Below, piece after piece: positions 31,619 to 41,012 of a stretch of DNA of 64,000 nt. A program made the position numbers and the translations under genes. The notes under the pieces were generated by a model. It was not told where the DNA came from and made no database searches. It worked only from the letters and a program-made list of their open reading frames with translations. This DNA is from Streptomyces sp. WM6386 (GTDB lineage Bacteria > Actinomycetota > Actinomycetes > Streptomycetales > Streptomycetaceae), in contig NZ_JXTE01000027.1 in NCBI RefSeq assembly GCF_000972385.1, forward strand, positions 1 through 64,000. Reading direction: 5' to 3'. Position 1 is the first letter of the stretch; every line of letters begins with the position of its first letter.

Positions 31619-34600
31619 GTGGTTGCTCCTACCGCAGCGTTCAGCGCCGGTTCCACTGCTCTCGTGCGCGCCGTGCCCCGGCCCTCGCTGCCGTTTCCTC
31701 CATGCCCTGACCTCGATGACCGCTCGCCCAGTGGTTCGTCTGCCCGTGTGGCGTGGCTACGCACGGTCTGGGCGGACAAGGACGTCGCCGAGGCACTCCA
31801 GCACTCCAGCCCGGTCCTGGCCGCGCAGGTAGAGGCGCTTTGCACGGCTGAGCATCCCGCCCTCCGAGATGTGCGGCGCGCGGCGCTGTCCGTGGCCCGC
31901 TACCTGCTGCGTGCCCAGCACCGCGCGACACCCTTCGGCCTGTTCGCCGGCGTGGCCATCGCGGAGTTCGGTCCGCAGGCGCGGGCCGACTGGGGCGAGG
32001 AGCATGTGGCCGTCGGCCGCGCGGGGGCAGAGTGGCTGGCGGCCGTGGTCGAGCGGTTGGAGTCGTGCCCGGACCTCCTCGATCGGCTGCCCGTCGTCGT
32101 CAACAACACCGTGACGTGCCGGGGAGACCGGCTCGTCGTGCCGTTCCAGCCCGATGTCCAGGACGACCGGATTCGCGCGGTCGAAGCGTCTCTGGCCCTG
32201 ACCGGACCGGTGCACGCGGTCCTTGCCGCGGGCCGACTGCCGATCCGGTTCGGCACCCTCGTGGACAAGCTCCAGGCGGAGTTCCCCGAGGCCGGTCCCG
32301 AGAAGGCGCGTCAACTGCTGGCGGAGCTGATCCGGCGGCGGGTACTGATCACGGGCCTGCACGCTCCGAGCACCGAGACCGATGCCCTCGGGTATCTGGT
32401 GAGCCAGCTCGACGCGATCGACGCTGGAAGTCTCGCCCCGGTCGCGGAGACCGTACGCGAACTCCACGCGGTCCAAGCGGGCCCGGAGGAGTGCGCCACG
32501 CACGGCGGCCGGGACAGCGTCGCGGCGCGGATGCGAGACCTCGTCCCTGGTCTGCGTCGCCACCCCGTCGCGCTCGACCTCCGCCTGGACGCGCAGATCG
32601 TTCTGCCGGAAGTGATCGCCCGAGAGATCGAGCGCGCCGCTCTCATCCTGACCCGCTTGAGCAGCCGTCCGTATGGGACCGCCGCCTGGAACGAGTACCA
32701 CCAGCGGTTCTACGAGCGGTACGGCATCGGCACGATGGTGCCGCTCGCGGAGGTGGTCGCGGACAGCGGCACCGGCTATCCCGACGGCTACCCAGGCGCT
32801 CCGGCCGGCGTACGCAGGCCCCGCGTCTCCGCTCGTGATGACGCCCTTGTACGGCTGGCTCAGGCAGCCGCGCTCGACGGCCGTGACGAAGTGATCCTCA
32901 CGGACGAACAGATCGAGGCCCTGGACGTGGGTCCCGACGAGCCTCGGCTGCCGCCGCATTTGGAGATCGGGATGCGGGTGCGGGCGGCCAGCCTGGAGGA
33001 GTTGCAGCACGGGCGATTCCGGCTGGAGGTCGTGAACGTGTCCCGTGGCGCTGGCGTCTCCACGGGCCGATTCCTCAGCGTGCTGGCCCCCTCCGACCGG
33101 GAAGCTGTGGTCGCAGAGCTTGCCGACCTCCCGGCCGCAGACGGCAACACCATGCCCGCGCAGCTGTCTTTCCCGCCCCTGCGCCCCGAGAGTGCCCACG
33201 TCACCCGCTCCCCACAGGTTCTACCAACCGTGATCAGCCTTCAGGAGCACCGCGCCTCGCAGGACACCGTCCTGACCCCCGAGGACTTGGCTGTGGGATG
33301 CGACGGCCGCCGCATGTACCTCGCTGTCCCCGAGCGAGGCCACCGTGTTGAGGCCGTCGGGATGCATGCGTTGAACCTGCGCGCCCACACCCCGCCGCTG
33401 GTGCGGTTCCTCACCGAACTGTCCCGCGCCCAGTGCGCGCAGGTCACCGTCTTCGACTGGGGCGCCGCAGCGGCGATGCCGTTCCTTCCTCGTCTGCGGT
33501 ACGGCCGGACCGTGCTGGCCCCGGCACGCTGGCAGCTGGAAGCGTCCGAACTTCCCGGCCATGCCCGCCCTCGGGCCGAGTGGGACACCACGCTCAGCGA
33601 CTGGCGTGCCCGGCGAAGGCTGCCGCGCCGCGTCTACCTCGTAGAGGACGACCGGCGCCTCTTCCTCGACCTCGACGAGGCTGGCCACCGTGCGCTCCTG
33701 CGCAGACACCTCGACCATTCGCGCCTGGCCGTGATCGTCGAGGCCCCGGAACCGGAGGCGTACGGCTGGTGCGGCGGGCGAGCCCACGAGGTCGTGGTGC
33801 CCCTCAAAGCAACCGGGCCGTCGGCATGGCCGCCACTGCCAGCCCCCACCCGGGCTCGTGCCCTGTCTGCGACCCAGATGCAGACGCCTGCCGCTTTCCC
33901 GGTTCTTCTGGCCGCCCTGTACGGCGACCCCCGCCGCCAAGATGTCTTGCTCTCCCGGCACTTGCCCGGCCTACTCCAACAACTCGGCAACCCGCCATGG
34001 TGGTTCATCCGCTTCCGCGACCCGGACCAACACCTCCGCGTACGCATCGCCCTCCCCGCGCCGGAAGCCTTCGCCGACACGGCCCGAACGGTGAGCGCCT
34101 GGGCCGACGAGCTACGAAGCGTCGGCCTGCTGGCCGACCTGCGCTATCCCACCTCCTACCGCGAGATGGGCCGCTGGGGCTCCGGCACCGCATGGGAGGC
34201 GGCCGAGGAGGTGTTCCGGGCAGACTCGCGCGCCGTCTTGGCCCAACTTGCGCAGCCACAGCGTCCGGGCCAGCGCACGCTGGTGGCGGCCCACACGGTC
34301 GCCATCACCTCCGCCTTCCTCGGCACCACTGAGGCTGCGATGCAGTGGCTGATCGACCATGTCTCGCCGACCGCACCGATGCCCGTTCCACGCCCGCAGT
34401 TCACCGAGGCCGTACGGCTCGCCGACCCGAGCGACGACTGGTCGGCCTTGCGCATGGTCCCGGGCGGGGGCGCCATCGTGTCGGGATGGGCAGACCGAGA
34501 TACGGCGATCGCCGCGTACCGGCCGCACCTGCCCGGCCCGGAAGCCCAGGGCATCGCCGTCGACGACGTCCTGACCTCCCTGCTGCACGTCCACTTCGTG

Positions 34601-34702
34601 CGTCACGTCGCCGTGAACTTCCCAGAGGAAGAGGCGTGCCTCTACCTGGCGCGCGCGGCCGCCCTGGCCTGGACCGCCCGGACCAAGGGGAGGGCCTCGT
34701 GA
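31619..34702 (+). CDS. Class I lanthipeptide dehydratase (LanB, full length)
   Basis: The protein has 1,027 residues. It uses glutamyl-tRNA to glutamylate Ser/Thr and then eliminates glutamate. The N-terminal glutamylation domain covers roughly residues 1-700 (ARYLLRAQHRATPFGLFAGV is its characteristic early motif; WNEYHQRFYERYGIGTMVPL is another). The SpaB_C elimination domain begins near 745 and includes NPPWWFIRFRDPDQHLRVRI (about 790-810) and ITSAFLGTTEAAMQWLIDH. GTG 31,619 has GGAGG six bases upstream; an adjacent TTG is possible. The stop overlaps the LanC start (GTGA). Confidence 0.93.
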   Translation: MVAPTAAFSAGSTALVRAVPRPSLPFPPCPDLDDRSPSGSSARVAWLRTVWADKDVAEALQHSSPVLAAQVEALCTAEHPALRDVRRAALSVARYLLRAQHRATPFGLFAGVAIAEFGPQARADWGEEHVAVGRAGAEWLAAVVERLESCPDLLDRLPVVVNNTVTCRGDRLVVPFQPDVQDDRIRAVEASLALTGPVHAVLAAGRLPIRFGTLVDKLQAEFPEAGPEKARQLLAELIRRRVLITGLHAPSTETDALGYLVSQLDAIDAGSLAPVAETVRELHAVQAGPEECATHGGRDSVAARMRDLVPGLRRHPVALDLRLDAQIVLPEVIAREIERAALILTRLSSRPYGTAAWNEYHQRFYERYGIGTMVPLAEVVADSGTGYPDGYPGAPAGVRRPRVSARDDALVRLAQAAALDGRDEVILTDEQIEALDVGPDEPRLPPHLEIGMRVRAASLEELQHGRFRLEVVNVSRGAGVSTGRFLSVLAPSDREAVVAELADLPAADGNTMPAQLSFPPLRPESAHVTRSPQVLPTVISLQEHRASQDTVLTPEDLAVGCDGRRMYLAVPERGHRVEAVGMHALNLRAHTPPLVRFLTELSRAQCAQVTVFDWGAAAAMPFLPRLRYGRTVLAPARWQLEASELPGHARPRAEWDTTLSDWRARRRLPRRVYLVEDDRRLFLDLDEAGHRALLRRHLDHSRLAVIVEAPEPEAYGWCGGRAHEVVVPLKATGPSAWPPLPAPTRARALSATQMQTPAAFPVLLAALYGDPRRQDVLLSRHLPGLLQQLGNPPWWFIRFRDPDQHLRVRIALPAPEAFADTARTVSAWADELRSVGLLADLRYPTSYREMGRWGSGTAWEAAEEVFRADSRAVLAQLAQPQRPGQRTLVAAHTVAITSAFLGTTEAAMQWLIDHVSPTAPMPVPRPQFTEAVRLADPSDDWSALRMVPGGGAIVSGWADRDTAIAAYRPHLPGPEAQGIAVDDVLTSLLHVHFVRHVAVNFPEEEACLYLARAAALAWTARTKGRAS

Positions 34703-35973
34703 ACGCCTACCCTGCGCTCGGCCTGGTCGACGCCATCGCCGCCCAGCTCGCCGATCCCGAGACCATGCCCCGAGGCCCCAGGACGCTGTCCTCGGACCGG
34801 CAGCACCTTGCCTACGGGCCACCCGGCATCGCGCTCCTGCACATCGAGCTGGCCGCGAACGACCTCGGCCCGTGGCACCGCGCCCACGACTGGCTCGCCG
34901 CAGCCTCCCGACAGCCGCTCACCAGCGGCCCAGACAGTCACCCCTTCTACGGAGTACCCGCCTTCGCTCATGCCCTGACCTGTGCGGCCGATCACCTTCC
35001 CGACTCCTACCAACGCGCTCTCGACGTGATGGACGCCCAGATCGCAGTCGACGTAGGACGCCGTCTCGACGCCGCACACCGCCGCATCGACGCCGGACGC
35101 CTGCCGCAACTCGCCGAGTTCGACGCCATCCGGGGCCTCACCGGCTACGGCGCCTACCTACTGCGCCGAAACCCCAGCAGCTCCGCGACGCGCGCCGTTC
35201 TCGAATACTGCGTGCGCCTCACCGAACCGATCACCCACCACGGTGAGACCCTGCCAGGCTGGTGGGCGGAGACCGGGCCCTCGGGCAGCCCGGACGACCG
35301 ATTCCCCGGCGGGCACGCCAACACCGGTATGGCGCACGGCATCGGCGGCGTGCTCGCACTCCTGGCCCTCGCCGCTCGGAACGGCTCCGTCACCGACGGG
35401 CACCACGCAGCACTGCGCACCATCCTGACCTGGCTGGACCGCTGCAAGGAGCAGACCGACGGCGCACCGGTCTGGCCGTATTGGGTCACTCAGGCAGAGA
35501 TGCGAAGCGCGCGTCTCACCCCGTCCGCGCCCCGGCGACCCTCCTGGTGCTACGGCACCGCCGGCCTCGCCCGCGCCCAGCAACTTGCCGCGCTCGCCCT
35601 CGGCGACACCTGCCGCCAAATCGACGCGGAGAACGCACTCGTGGCCGCCCTCACCGACCCCGAACAGCTGAAGGCTACGACGGACAACGGCCTCTGCCAC
35701 GGCTTCTCCGGCATCGCCCACGCTGCCGCGCGCACGGCCGAAGACGCCCACCCCTCGACCGCGGAGAAACTCCACGCCGCGATCCCGGCCCTCCTGGCTG
35801 CGGTCATCCCACCGGACACCGACCCCGAACTCACGGCGACGGTGCTGATCCAGGACGAGAAAGGCGGCCCCGGCTTCCTCGACGGTGCCGCCGGCATAGC
35901 CCTGGCCCTGCTCGCGTCCAGCACCGCCGCACCACCCCGGTCCGCCTGGGACGCCTGCCTCCTCATCGCTTGA
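34699..35973 (+). CDS. Lanthionine synthetase C-like cyclase (LanC)
   Basis: The protein has 424 residues. LanC forms thioether rings by zinc-activated attack of Cys on dehydro-residues. The zinc and active-site motifs are WCYG (about residue 281), CHG in GLCHGFSGIAHAA (about 332) and the His of NTGMAHGIGGVLALLA (about 210). The (alpha/alpha) repeats begin near DRQHLAYGPPGIALLH. It starts at GTG 34,699, overlapping lanB by four bases, so the two are translationally coupled. No associated LanT transporter or LanP protease gene is seen in the cluster. Confidence 0.93.
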   Translation: MNAYPALGLVDAIAAQLADPETMPRGPRTLSSDRQHLAYGPPGIALLHIELAANDLGPWHRAHDWLAAASRQPLTSGPDSHPFYGVPAFAHALTCAADHLPDSYQRALDVMDAQIAVDVGRRLDAAHRRIDAGRLPQLAEFDAIRGLTGYGAYLLRRNPSSSATRAVLEYCVRLTEPITHHGETLPGWWAETGPSGSPDDRFPGGHANTGMAHGIGGVLALLALAARNGSVTDGHHAALRTILTWLDRCKEQTDGAPVWPYWVTQAEMRSARLTPSAPRRPSWCYGTAGLARAQQLAALALGDTCRQIDAENALVAALTDPEQLKATTDNGLCHGFSGIAHAAARTAEDAHPSTAEKLHAAIPALLAAVIPPDTDPELTATVLIQDEKGGPGFLDGAAGIALALLASSTAAPPRSAWDACLLIA

Positions 35974-35994
35974 TCCACCGACCGAAGGACCTCT

Positions 35995-38076
35995 ATGCCT
36001 CCCGACCGCTGGCAGCAGCACAACATCACCTTCGTCGACCGCGAGACTGCCCTGCGCACCATCGCCGAACGCCTCGGCCCCACCCTGATCGAGGCCGAGG
36101 CCGACGGGCAGCTCACCGGCTGGTGGTTCATGAACAAGCAGCCCTGGCCGCTGCGTTACCTCGCCGACAAGCCCTCACCCGCCATTGAGTCACTCCTGAG
36201 CGATCTCATCGGCGACGGCGTGGCCGTGTCGTGCCTGCCCTGCGTCTACGAACCCGAGACCAACGTATTCGGCGGACCCGAGGCTACGGACGCAGCCCAC
36301 GAACTGTTCCACAGCGACTCCCGCCACCTGCTCACCTACCAGCCGAGCCCAATGCACCTGGGACGCAGGGAGACCGCCGTCCTGCTGGCGAGCGCCATGA
36401 TGCGCGCTGCTGGACTCGACTGGTTCGAACAGGGCGACGTATGGGCGAAGGTCGCGGCCCTTCGACCGGCCACCGCTCCACAACCGCCCGAACAAGCCAC
36501 CGAACTGGCCCCGGCCATGCAGAAGCTCATGACCACCGACGCCCACAGCCTCTGCCGCCCGGGTGGCCCACTTCACTCGCACGAGGAATGGGTGACCAGC
36601 TTCGAACGGGCCGGCGCCACGCTCGCAGACCTCGCAGGCCGCGGCGCCCTCACCCGCGGCCTGCGAGCCGTCATCGCCCACCACGTGATCTTCCACGCCA
36701 ACCGCGCTGGTCTCCTCCGGGACGACCAGAGCGCCCTGTCCCACATCGCACGAGAGGTAGTCATGGGAACGAGTGACCACACCAAGTCGCCCACCGAGGG
36801 GACGGCCGACGCCGATAGCGTCAGCGCGGTGAACACCGACACGATCACCACCCCCACGGCGGACGCCGAGCGCCTCCGCAACGCCTTGGTCGACCAGCTC
36901 CGCGCGGACGGACACGCCCGCACACCCGCCGTCGAGACTGCGTTGCGGACCGTGCCCCGCCACGTGTTCGTGCCCGACGCGTCACTCGAAGACGCCTACG
37001 CCAACGCACCGGTACACATCAAGTACGACACCGACGGCACCTCCATCTCCTGCGCCTCCCAGCCGGGCGTCGTCGCCCTCATGCTGGACCAGCTCGACGC
37101 CCAGCCCGGCGAGCGCATCCTCGAACTCGGCGCCGGCACCGGCTACAACGCCGGTCTGCTCGCCCATCTGGTTGGCGAGAGCGGACACGTGACCACCCTC
37201 GACGTCGACGACGACCTCGTGGAAGGCGCCCGCGCGCACCTCGCCGCCGCCGGAATCACCAACGTCGAGGCCGTGACCCGCGACGGAGCACTCGGCTACG
37301 CCGAAGCAGCGCCGTACGACCGGATCATCGCCACCGTCGGCGCGCACGGCGTACCGCACGCGTGGTTGCAGCAGCTCGCGCAGGGCGGCCGACTCCTCGT
37401 CCCCCAGCGCCTCAAGGGCACGGTGTCCCGCTCCATCGCCTACGAGCAGCGCGACGGCCGATGGGTCTCCCTCGGCAGCGAGATGAACACCTTCATGCCT
37501 CTTCGGCGAGGCATCGCCGACGACGACCGCCGAGTGATTCCGCTCAGCACGGACGGCGCCGTACGACTCCAGGCCCCCGCCGGGCTCGGCATCGACGCCG
37601 ATGCCCTCGCAGGTGTACTCGACCAGCCGCGCGCCGAGGAGTGGACCGGCATGACGGTCCGCGCCATGGAGTCGCCGGAGTGGATGGAACTGTTCGTCAC
37701 CTGCTCCCTCCCCTCTGGTCTGATCCGGATGCTGTTCCCCCAGAGCGCCAAGGGCACGCTGCTCACTGAGGACCCCTACCCCTCCTCAACTGCGGTCGTT
37801 GACAAGGGTGCCGTCACCTACCTCGCCCGGCGCGTGTCCAAGGAGAAGACCCCCGAGGGCGACAGGCTCTGGGAGTTCGGCGTCATCGGCCATGGCCCCG
37901 GCAGCGACGAGCTGGCCGCGAAGGTCGCCGACACCATCCGTACTTGGGACCGCGATTACCGCGACCGTGAAGCCACGTTCGAGATCCAGTCCCTCGAAGC
38001 CCCCGAGAGCGAGCGGCGCCCTGGTCTCTTCGCCCTCGACACGCCGCTGAACCGCATCGTCGTCGACTGGCGATAA
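35995..38076 (+). CDS. FxLD-system methyltransferase: SpaB_C domain fused to a PCMT-type O-methyltransferase
   Basis: The protein has 693 residues. Residues 1-265 resemble the thiopeptide-type/SpaB_C domain (MNKQPWPLRYLADK, AHELFHSDSRHLLTY, RRETAVLLASAMMRAAGLDW). After a Ser/Thr linker, residues 295-510 form a protein-L-isoaspartate methyltransferase fold with the SAM motif ILELGAGTGYNAGLLAHL (about 372) preceded by SISCASQPGVVALMLDQL. The last 180 residues are specific to this family. In related lanthipeptide systems the enzyme methylates a core Asp, leading through succinimide to isoaspartate (known for OlvSA). ATG 35,995 lies 22 bp after lanC. Confidence 0.9.
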   Translation: MPPDRWQQHNITFVDRETALRTIAERLGPTLIEAEADGQLTGWWFMNKQPWPLRYLADKPSPAIESLLSDLIGDGVAVSCLPCVYEPETNVFGGPEATDAAHELFHSDSRHLLTYQPSPMHLGRRETAVLLASAMMRAAGLDWFEQGDVWAKVAALRPATAPQPPEQATELAPAMQKLMTTDAHSLCRPGGPLHSHEEWVTSFERAGATLADLAGRGALTRGLRAVIAHHVIFHANRAGLLRDDQSALSHIAREVVMGTSDHTKSPTEGTADADSVSAVNTDTITTPTADAERLRNALVDQLRADGHARTPAVETALRTVPRHVFVPDASLEDAYANAPVHIKYDTDGTSISCASQPGVVALMLDQLDAQPGERILELGAGTGYNAGLLAHLVGESGHVTTLDVDDDLVEGARAHLAAAGITNVEAVTRDGALGYAEAAPYDRIIATVGAHGVPHAWLQQLAQGGRLLVPQRLKGTVSRSIAYEQRDGRWVSLGSEMNTFMPLRRGIADDDRRVIPLSTDGAVRLQAPAGLGIDADALAGVLDQPRAEEWTGMTVRAMESPEWMELFVTCSLPSGLIRMLFPQSAKGTLLTEDPYPSSTAVVDKGAVTYLARRVSKEKTPEGDRLWEFGVIGHGPGSDELAAKVADTIRTWDRDYRDREATFEIQSLEAPESERRPGLFALDTPLNRIVVDWR

Positions 38077-38092
38077 CACCCCACGCGTAGCG

Positions 38093-38129
38093 GACGGTGC
38101 CCGTCGGCGTACGGCTGGCGGGCACCGTC
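38093..38129 (+). terminator. Terminator after the methyltransferase gene
   Basis: GACGGTGCCCG (38,093-38,103) pairs with CGGGCACCGTC (38,119-38,129) across a 15-base loop, 17 bp after the stop codon. It lies 36 bp before the next start, so the downstream gene may be transcribed only by readthrough. Confidence 0.7.
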
Positions 38130-38164
38130 GCCTCAGCAGTCCTCTCTTTCGACCTGGGGGATCC

Positions 38165-39298
38165 ATGGACCCGCACGGCCCCATAGCCCAGCGTTTCCCG
38201 CTCGTCGCCCGATTCCGACCGGCCTGCCTGCCCCTGCCTGAACGTGTACGCGCACTTGTCGACCTGGCCGACGCTGCGGTGAAAGAGACCGACCAGGGGC
38301 TCGCATCAGCCGTCTACAACCAGGCCGCGCTCATCGCCTCCGACCTCGACCTCCCCGACCTCGCCCGCGAGATGTGCCACCAGCACGCCGCCGCCTACCT
38401 ACACGCCAGCCCCCTACCCGGCATGAGCGCCATCCGCGGACTGGAACCAGTCGTCAACCTCGCTCGCCTCCAGATCCGCGCCGGCCACCCCGCCGAGGGT
38501 CGTCAGCGACTCCTCAACCTGTCCAAGGCCGTCGAGGCGGGCGCAGCCGCCCGGTTCGAGGGCGTCAACGTACCAGCGGACCTCACTGCGACCGGCGAAG
38601 ACCTCCAGGAGGTTCGCGCGTGGCTGTGGCGCGTCCTCCTCGCGGACGGCACGCGCACCTTCACCACCGAGGGGCAATGGGCCGAGGCTCTGGCGCACAT
38701 CGAAGCCCACCGTGGCATCGGAAAGCGGATGCTCGATGGTCGGCAGGTCGCCGTACTCGCCGCTCTCGTTGCGGGTGACACTGCGTGGGCCGCTGCCCTC
38801 CTTGCCGACACGATGCCCGGCGACGCATGGGAACAAGCCGTCACGACATGCCTGACCGTCCTGTGCCGCCGCTACACCGGGCAGCCGATCGACGGGCACC
38901 TGGCGGACCTGGTGACGGTCTACTCCGGACGGAAGAACGAACCTGGGATGACTGTCTTCGACACCCGGCTCGGGCTCACGGTCCTCGACGCGATCGGTTC
39001 CGCCGAGGCGCTCGCCGCGCACCGCATCGTCGAGGAACTCCACCGCAGGACGACGCACGCCGAAGACGGCTATGCGGCCCGCGAGGCCCTGGCTCACCCT
39101 CTGTTCACCGAGATCGCCACGGACCGGCAAGCGCAGGAATGTCGCGCGCTGGTGCGCGCCTGCGCCCTCGGCGCAGGGACCCTCCCGAACGAGCTGCGAG
39201 AAGACCTGACGGCGGCTCTGCGCACCATCGACCGCGTGATCCAGGAAAGCCTCGCACGTCCCTCAGATCCCGGAGGGACGCAACCCCTGCGGCTCTGA
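38165..39298 (+). CDS. Helical-repeat protein associated with the lanthipeptide cluster
   Basis: The protein has 377 residues and is almost entirely alpha-helical. It contains TPR-like pairs such as PERVRALVDLADAAVKETDQ, GLASAVYNQAALIASDLDLP and PAEGRQRLLNLSKAVEAGA. Similar helical-repeat proteins accompany FxLD-type clusters in my recollection, with no proven role. It could recruit precursor or act as a peptide receptor. The start is ATG 38,165. It is convergent with the relaxase gene, leaving only seven bases between their stop codons. Confidence 0.65.
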   Translation: MDPHGPIAQRFPLVARFRPACLPLPERVRALVDLADAAVKETDQGLASAVYNQAALIASDLDLPDLAREMCHQHAAAYLHASPLPGMSAIRGLEPVVNLARLQIRAGHPAEGRQRLLNLSKAVEAGAAARFEGVNVPADLTATGEDLQEVRAWLWRVLLADGTRTFTTEGQWAEALAHIEAHRGIGKRMLDGRQVAVLAALVAGDTAWAAALLADTMPGDAWEQAVTTCLTVLCRRYTGQPIDGHLADLVTVYSGRKNEPGMTVFDTRLGLTVLDAIGSAEALAAHRIVEELHRRTTHAEDGYAAREALAHPLFTEIATDRQAQECRALVRACALGAGTLPNELREDLTAALRTIDRVIQESLARPSDPGGTQPLRL

Positions 39299-39305
39299 CG
39301 CTGTT

Positions 39306-41012
39306 TTACCGCCGCCGTCCTCGCGGTGCTTGTGGAACAGCTGGGGCAGCCGTTGCCGTCGTCGGCAATGGCGCAGCGGACCGTTGTGCTGCGCTCCGGG
39401 CCTGCGCTGCCAGGGCTCGTGCAGTGGGCGCCGGCCTTGCGCTGAGGCGTTCAATGCGCCAGGCCAGGGTCCTTGCAGGGGATCGGGCGTCCTCTAGGGT
39501 CCGCTGGTCGGCAGCTTGCTGGAGAAGCTGCTCCGGGTTGTGGCCTGCTGCCTCGGCTTCGGCGAGGGCAGTGGCGAGGGCGTCGAAGGCCGGATCTTCG
39601 GTGATCTGCTCGACGTAGTCGGGCACGGCCTGGTGCAGGTGGTGGATGTGCCTGTCCACCGCCTGCTGGAGCGGTCGGCGCTGAGCCAGGGCGGCCAGTG
39701 GTGCGGCGGCTGCCTGGTCGTAGGCCGCCTGGAGGTGCAGCAGGGTCTGCTGGGCGGCGACAACCTGCTGGTCGTGGTGGCGGAGCCGGTGCCAGCGAGC
39801 GGCGGCGATGACGACGAGGATCGCGGCGTCAAGGAACATCGCCAGCGCGGCACCGTCCCTGGGTACGGGATCACGGAGCATCGCCCGCACGGCACCACGC
39901 AAGGCGCGGGCGTGCTGGTGTTCGGCCCGGATGCGAGAGCGTGTGGCGCGCTCGAACGCCGTTGCCGCCTCTCGGAGCTGAGGCCGAAGGGTCTGCGGCG
40001 CGAGGAGAGGAAGGGCGTCGAGGGCTTCTCCGAAGGCGGCGAGGTGGGCCTGGGAGGCTTCGTCGTCGGTGCGGTCGAGGTGGCGCGGGATGCGTTCCGT
40101 GGAAGCGGTGGCCTGGTGCCACGTGTTCGGCCTGCGCCGACTCGGCTGGTCGCTGGCCTGCGGCTCGGTGTTCTCAAGGCGCTCGCGGATCTTGGGGAAG
40201 GACAGGTCGGGGGCGAGTTCGGAGCCGGAGTACCAGACGGGCCTGTTGTCGGCAGTGGTGGTGTCTTCGGCGGCGACCTTGTAGCCGCGGATGTCGCCGG
40301 AGGGGAAGTGCACGATCTCGACGAGTACGCCGTCGATGTGGCTGAGCAGGTGGACAAACTCCTCCATGTTGGAGGCAGCGGCCACAGCGGTGCGCACGGT
40401 GGCACGCAGGCGCTCGCGAGCGGGCATGGCCTGGCCGGTACGGCGGGCCTTCTCCTGCTCGGCGCGGGTGCTCCGCTTGGCGGCGGTGCGGTCGCCGCGG
40501 GCGACGCGGAAGAGGCCGTATTCCTTCTCGATGGCGGCGAGTTCGCGGTCGGCGGTGAGGTAGTCGTTCCAGTGGCGTGCGGTGCGCAGATCCGCGCGGA
40601 CCTTGGTGGCGGCGATGTGGATGTGGTCGGGGGCGTGGCGGACGGCGACCCAGCGGCAGCCGTCCGGATCACCGGCGGGCGCGATGCCCGTGGCCTCAAC
40701 GACCCGGCGGGCGACGGCGGCCCACTCCTCGTCGCTGAGGTGGCGGTCGCTCTCAGCGGCCCGGATCGAGCAGTGCCACGTGTGCCGCTCCGGGGCACGG
40801 CCGAGCCGCTCGGCCTGCTTGACCTGCAGGTCGAGGTCGGCCACGAGGAGTCTCCTGGTCGCGTCAGGGTCCTCGGCGCGGCCGGGGTCGGGGGCGAACC
40901 CGTCCCAGGAGGCGACCAGGTGCGGGTCAGTGTGGTCCGTGGCCTTCTTCGTGTCGAACAGGTACCGGATCAGGCCCGCGGTCTCCTTGCCGCCGCTGAT
41001 CTTCGCTATCAC
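39306..41012 (-). CDS. MOB-family relaxase / mobilization nuclease
   Basis: The protein has 568 residues. The N-terminal third is a relaxase: MIAKISGGKETAGLIRYLFD begins it, RHTWHCSIRAAESDRHLSDE carries a conserved HCS region, and RHAPDHIHIAATKVRADLRT holds the HxH metal-binding motif III. Acidic and helical sequence follows, with a coiled-coil or helical C-terminal half (ALRGAVRAMLRDPVP onward). A MobA/VirD2-like domain nicks oriT and leads the strand. GTG 41,012 overlaps the MobC stop by four bases. Residues 300-568 are Ala/Arg/Gln-rich and show no known helicase motifs. Confidence 0.88.
   Translation of the reverse strand: MIAKISGGKETAGLIRYLFDTKKATDHTDPHLVASWDGFAPDPGRAEDPDATRRLLVADLDLQVKQAERLGRAPERHTWHCSIRAAESDRHLSDEEWAAVARRVVEATGIAPAGDPDGCRWVAVRHAPDHIHIAATKVRADLRTARHWNDYLTADRELAAIEKEYGLFRVARGDRTAAKRSTRAEQEKARRTGQAMPARERLRATVRTAVAAASNMEEFVHLLSHIDGVLVEIVHFPSGDIRGYKVAAEDTTTADNRPVWYSGSELAPDLSFPKIRERLENTEPQASDQPSRRRPNTWHQATASTERIPRHLDRTDDEASQAHLAAFGEALDALPLLAPQTLRPQLREAATAFERATRSRIRAEHQHARALRGAVRAMLRDPVPRDGAALAMFLDAAILVVIAAARWHRLRHHDQQVVAAQQTLLHLQAAYDQAAAAPLAALAQRRPLQQAVDRHIHHLHQAVPDYVEQITEDPAFDALATALAEAEAAGHNPEQLLQQAADQRTLEDARSPARTLAWRIERLSARPAPTARALAAQARSAAQRSAAPLPTTATAAPAVPQAPRGRRR

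Noticed and set aside
31344..31832. A 162-residue frame beginning just before the lanthipeptide precursor.
   Set aside because: It overlaps the precursor in another frame, is Arg/Pro-rich and runs through the hairpin; the 59-residue FxLD frame with its own RBS is the real gene.
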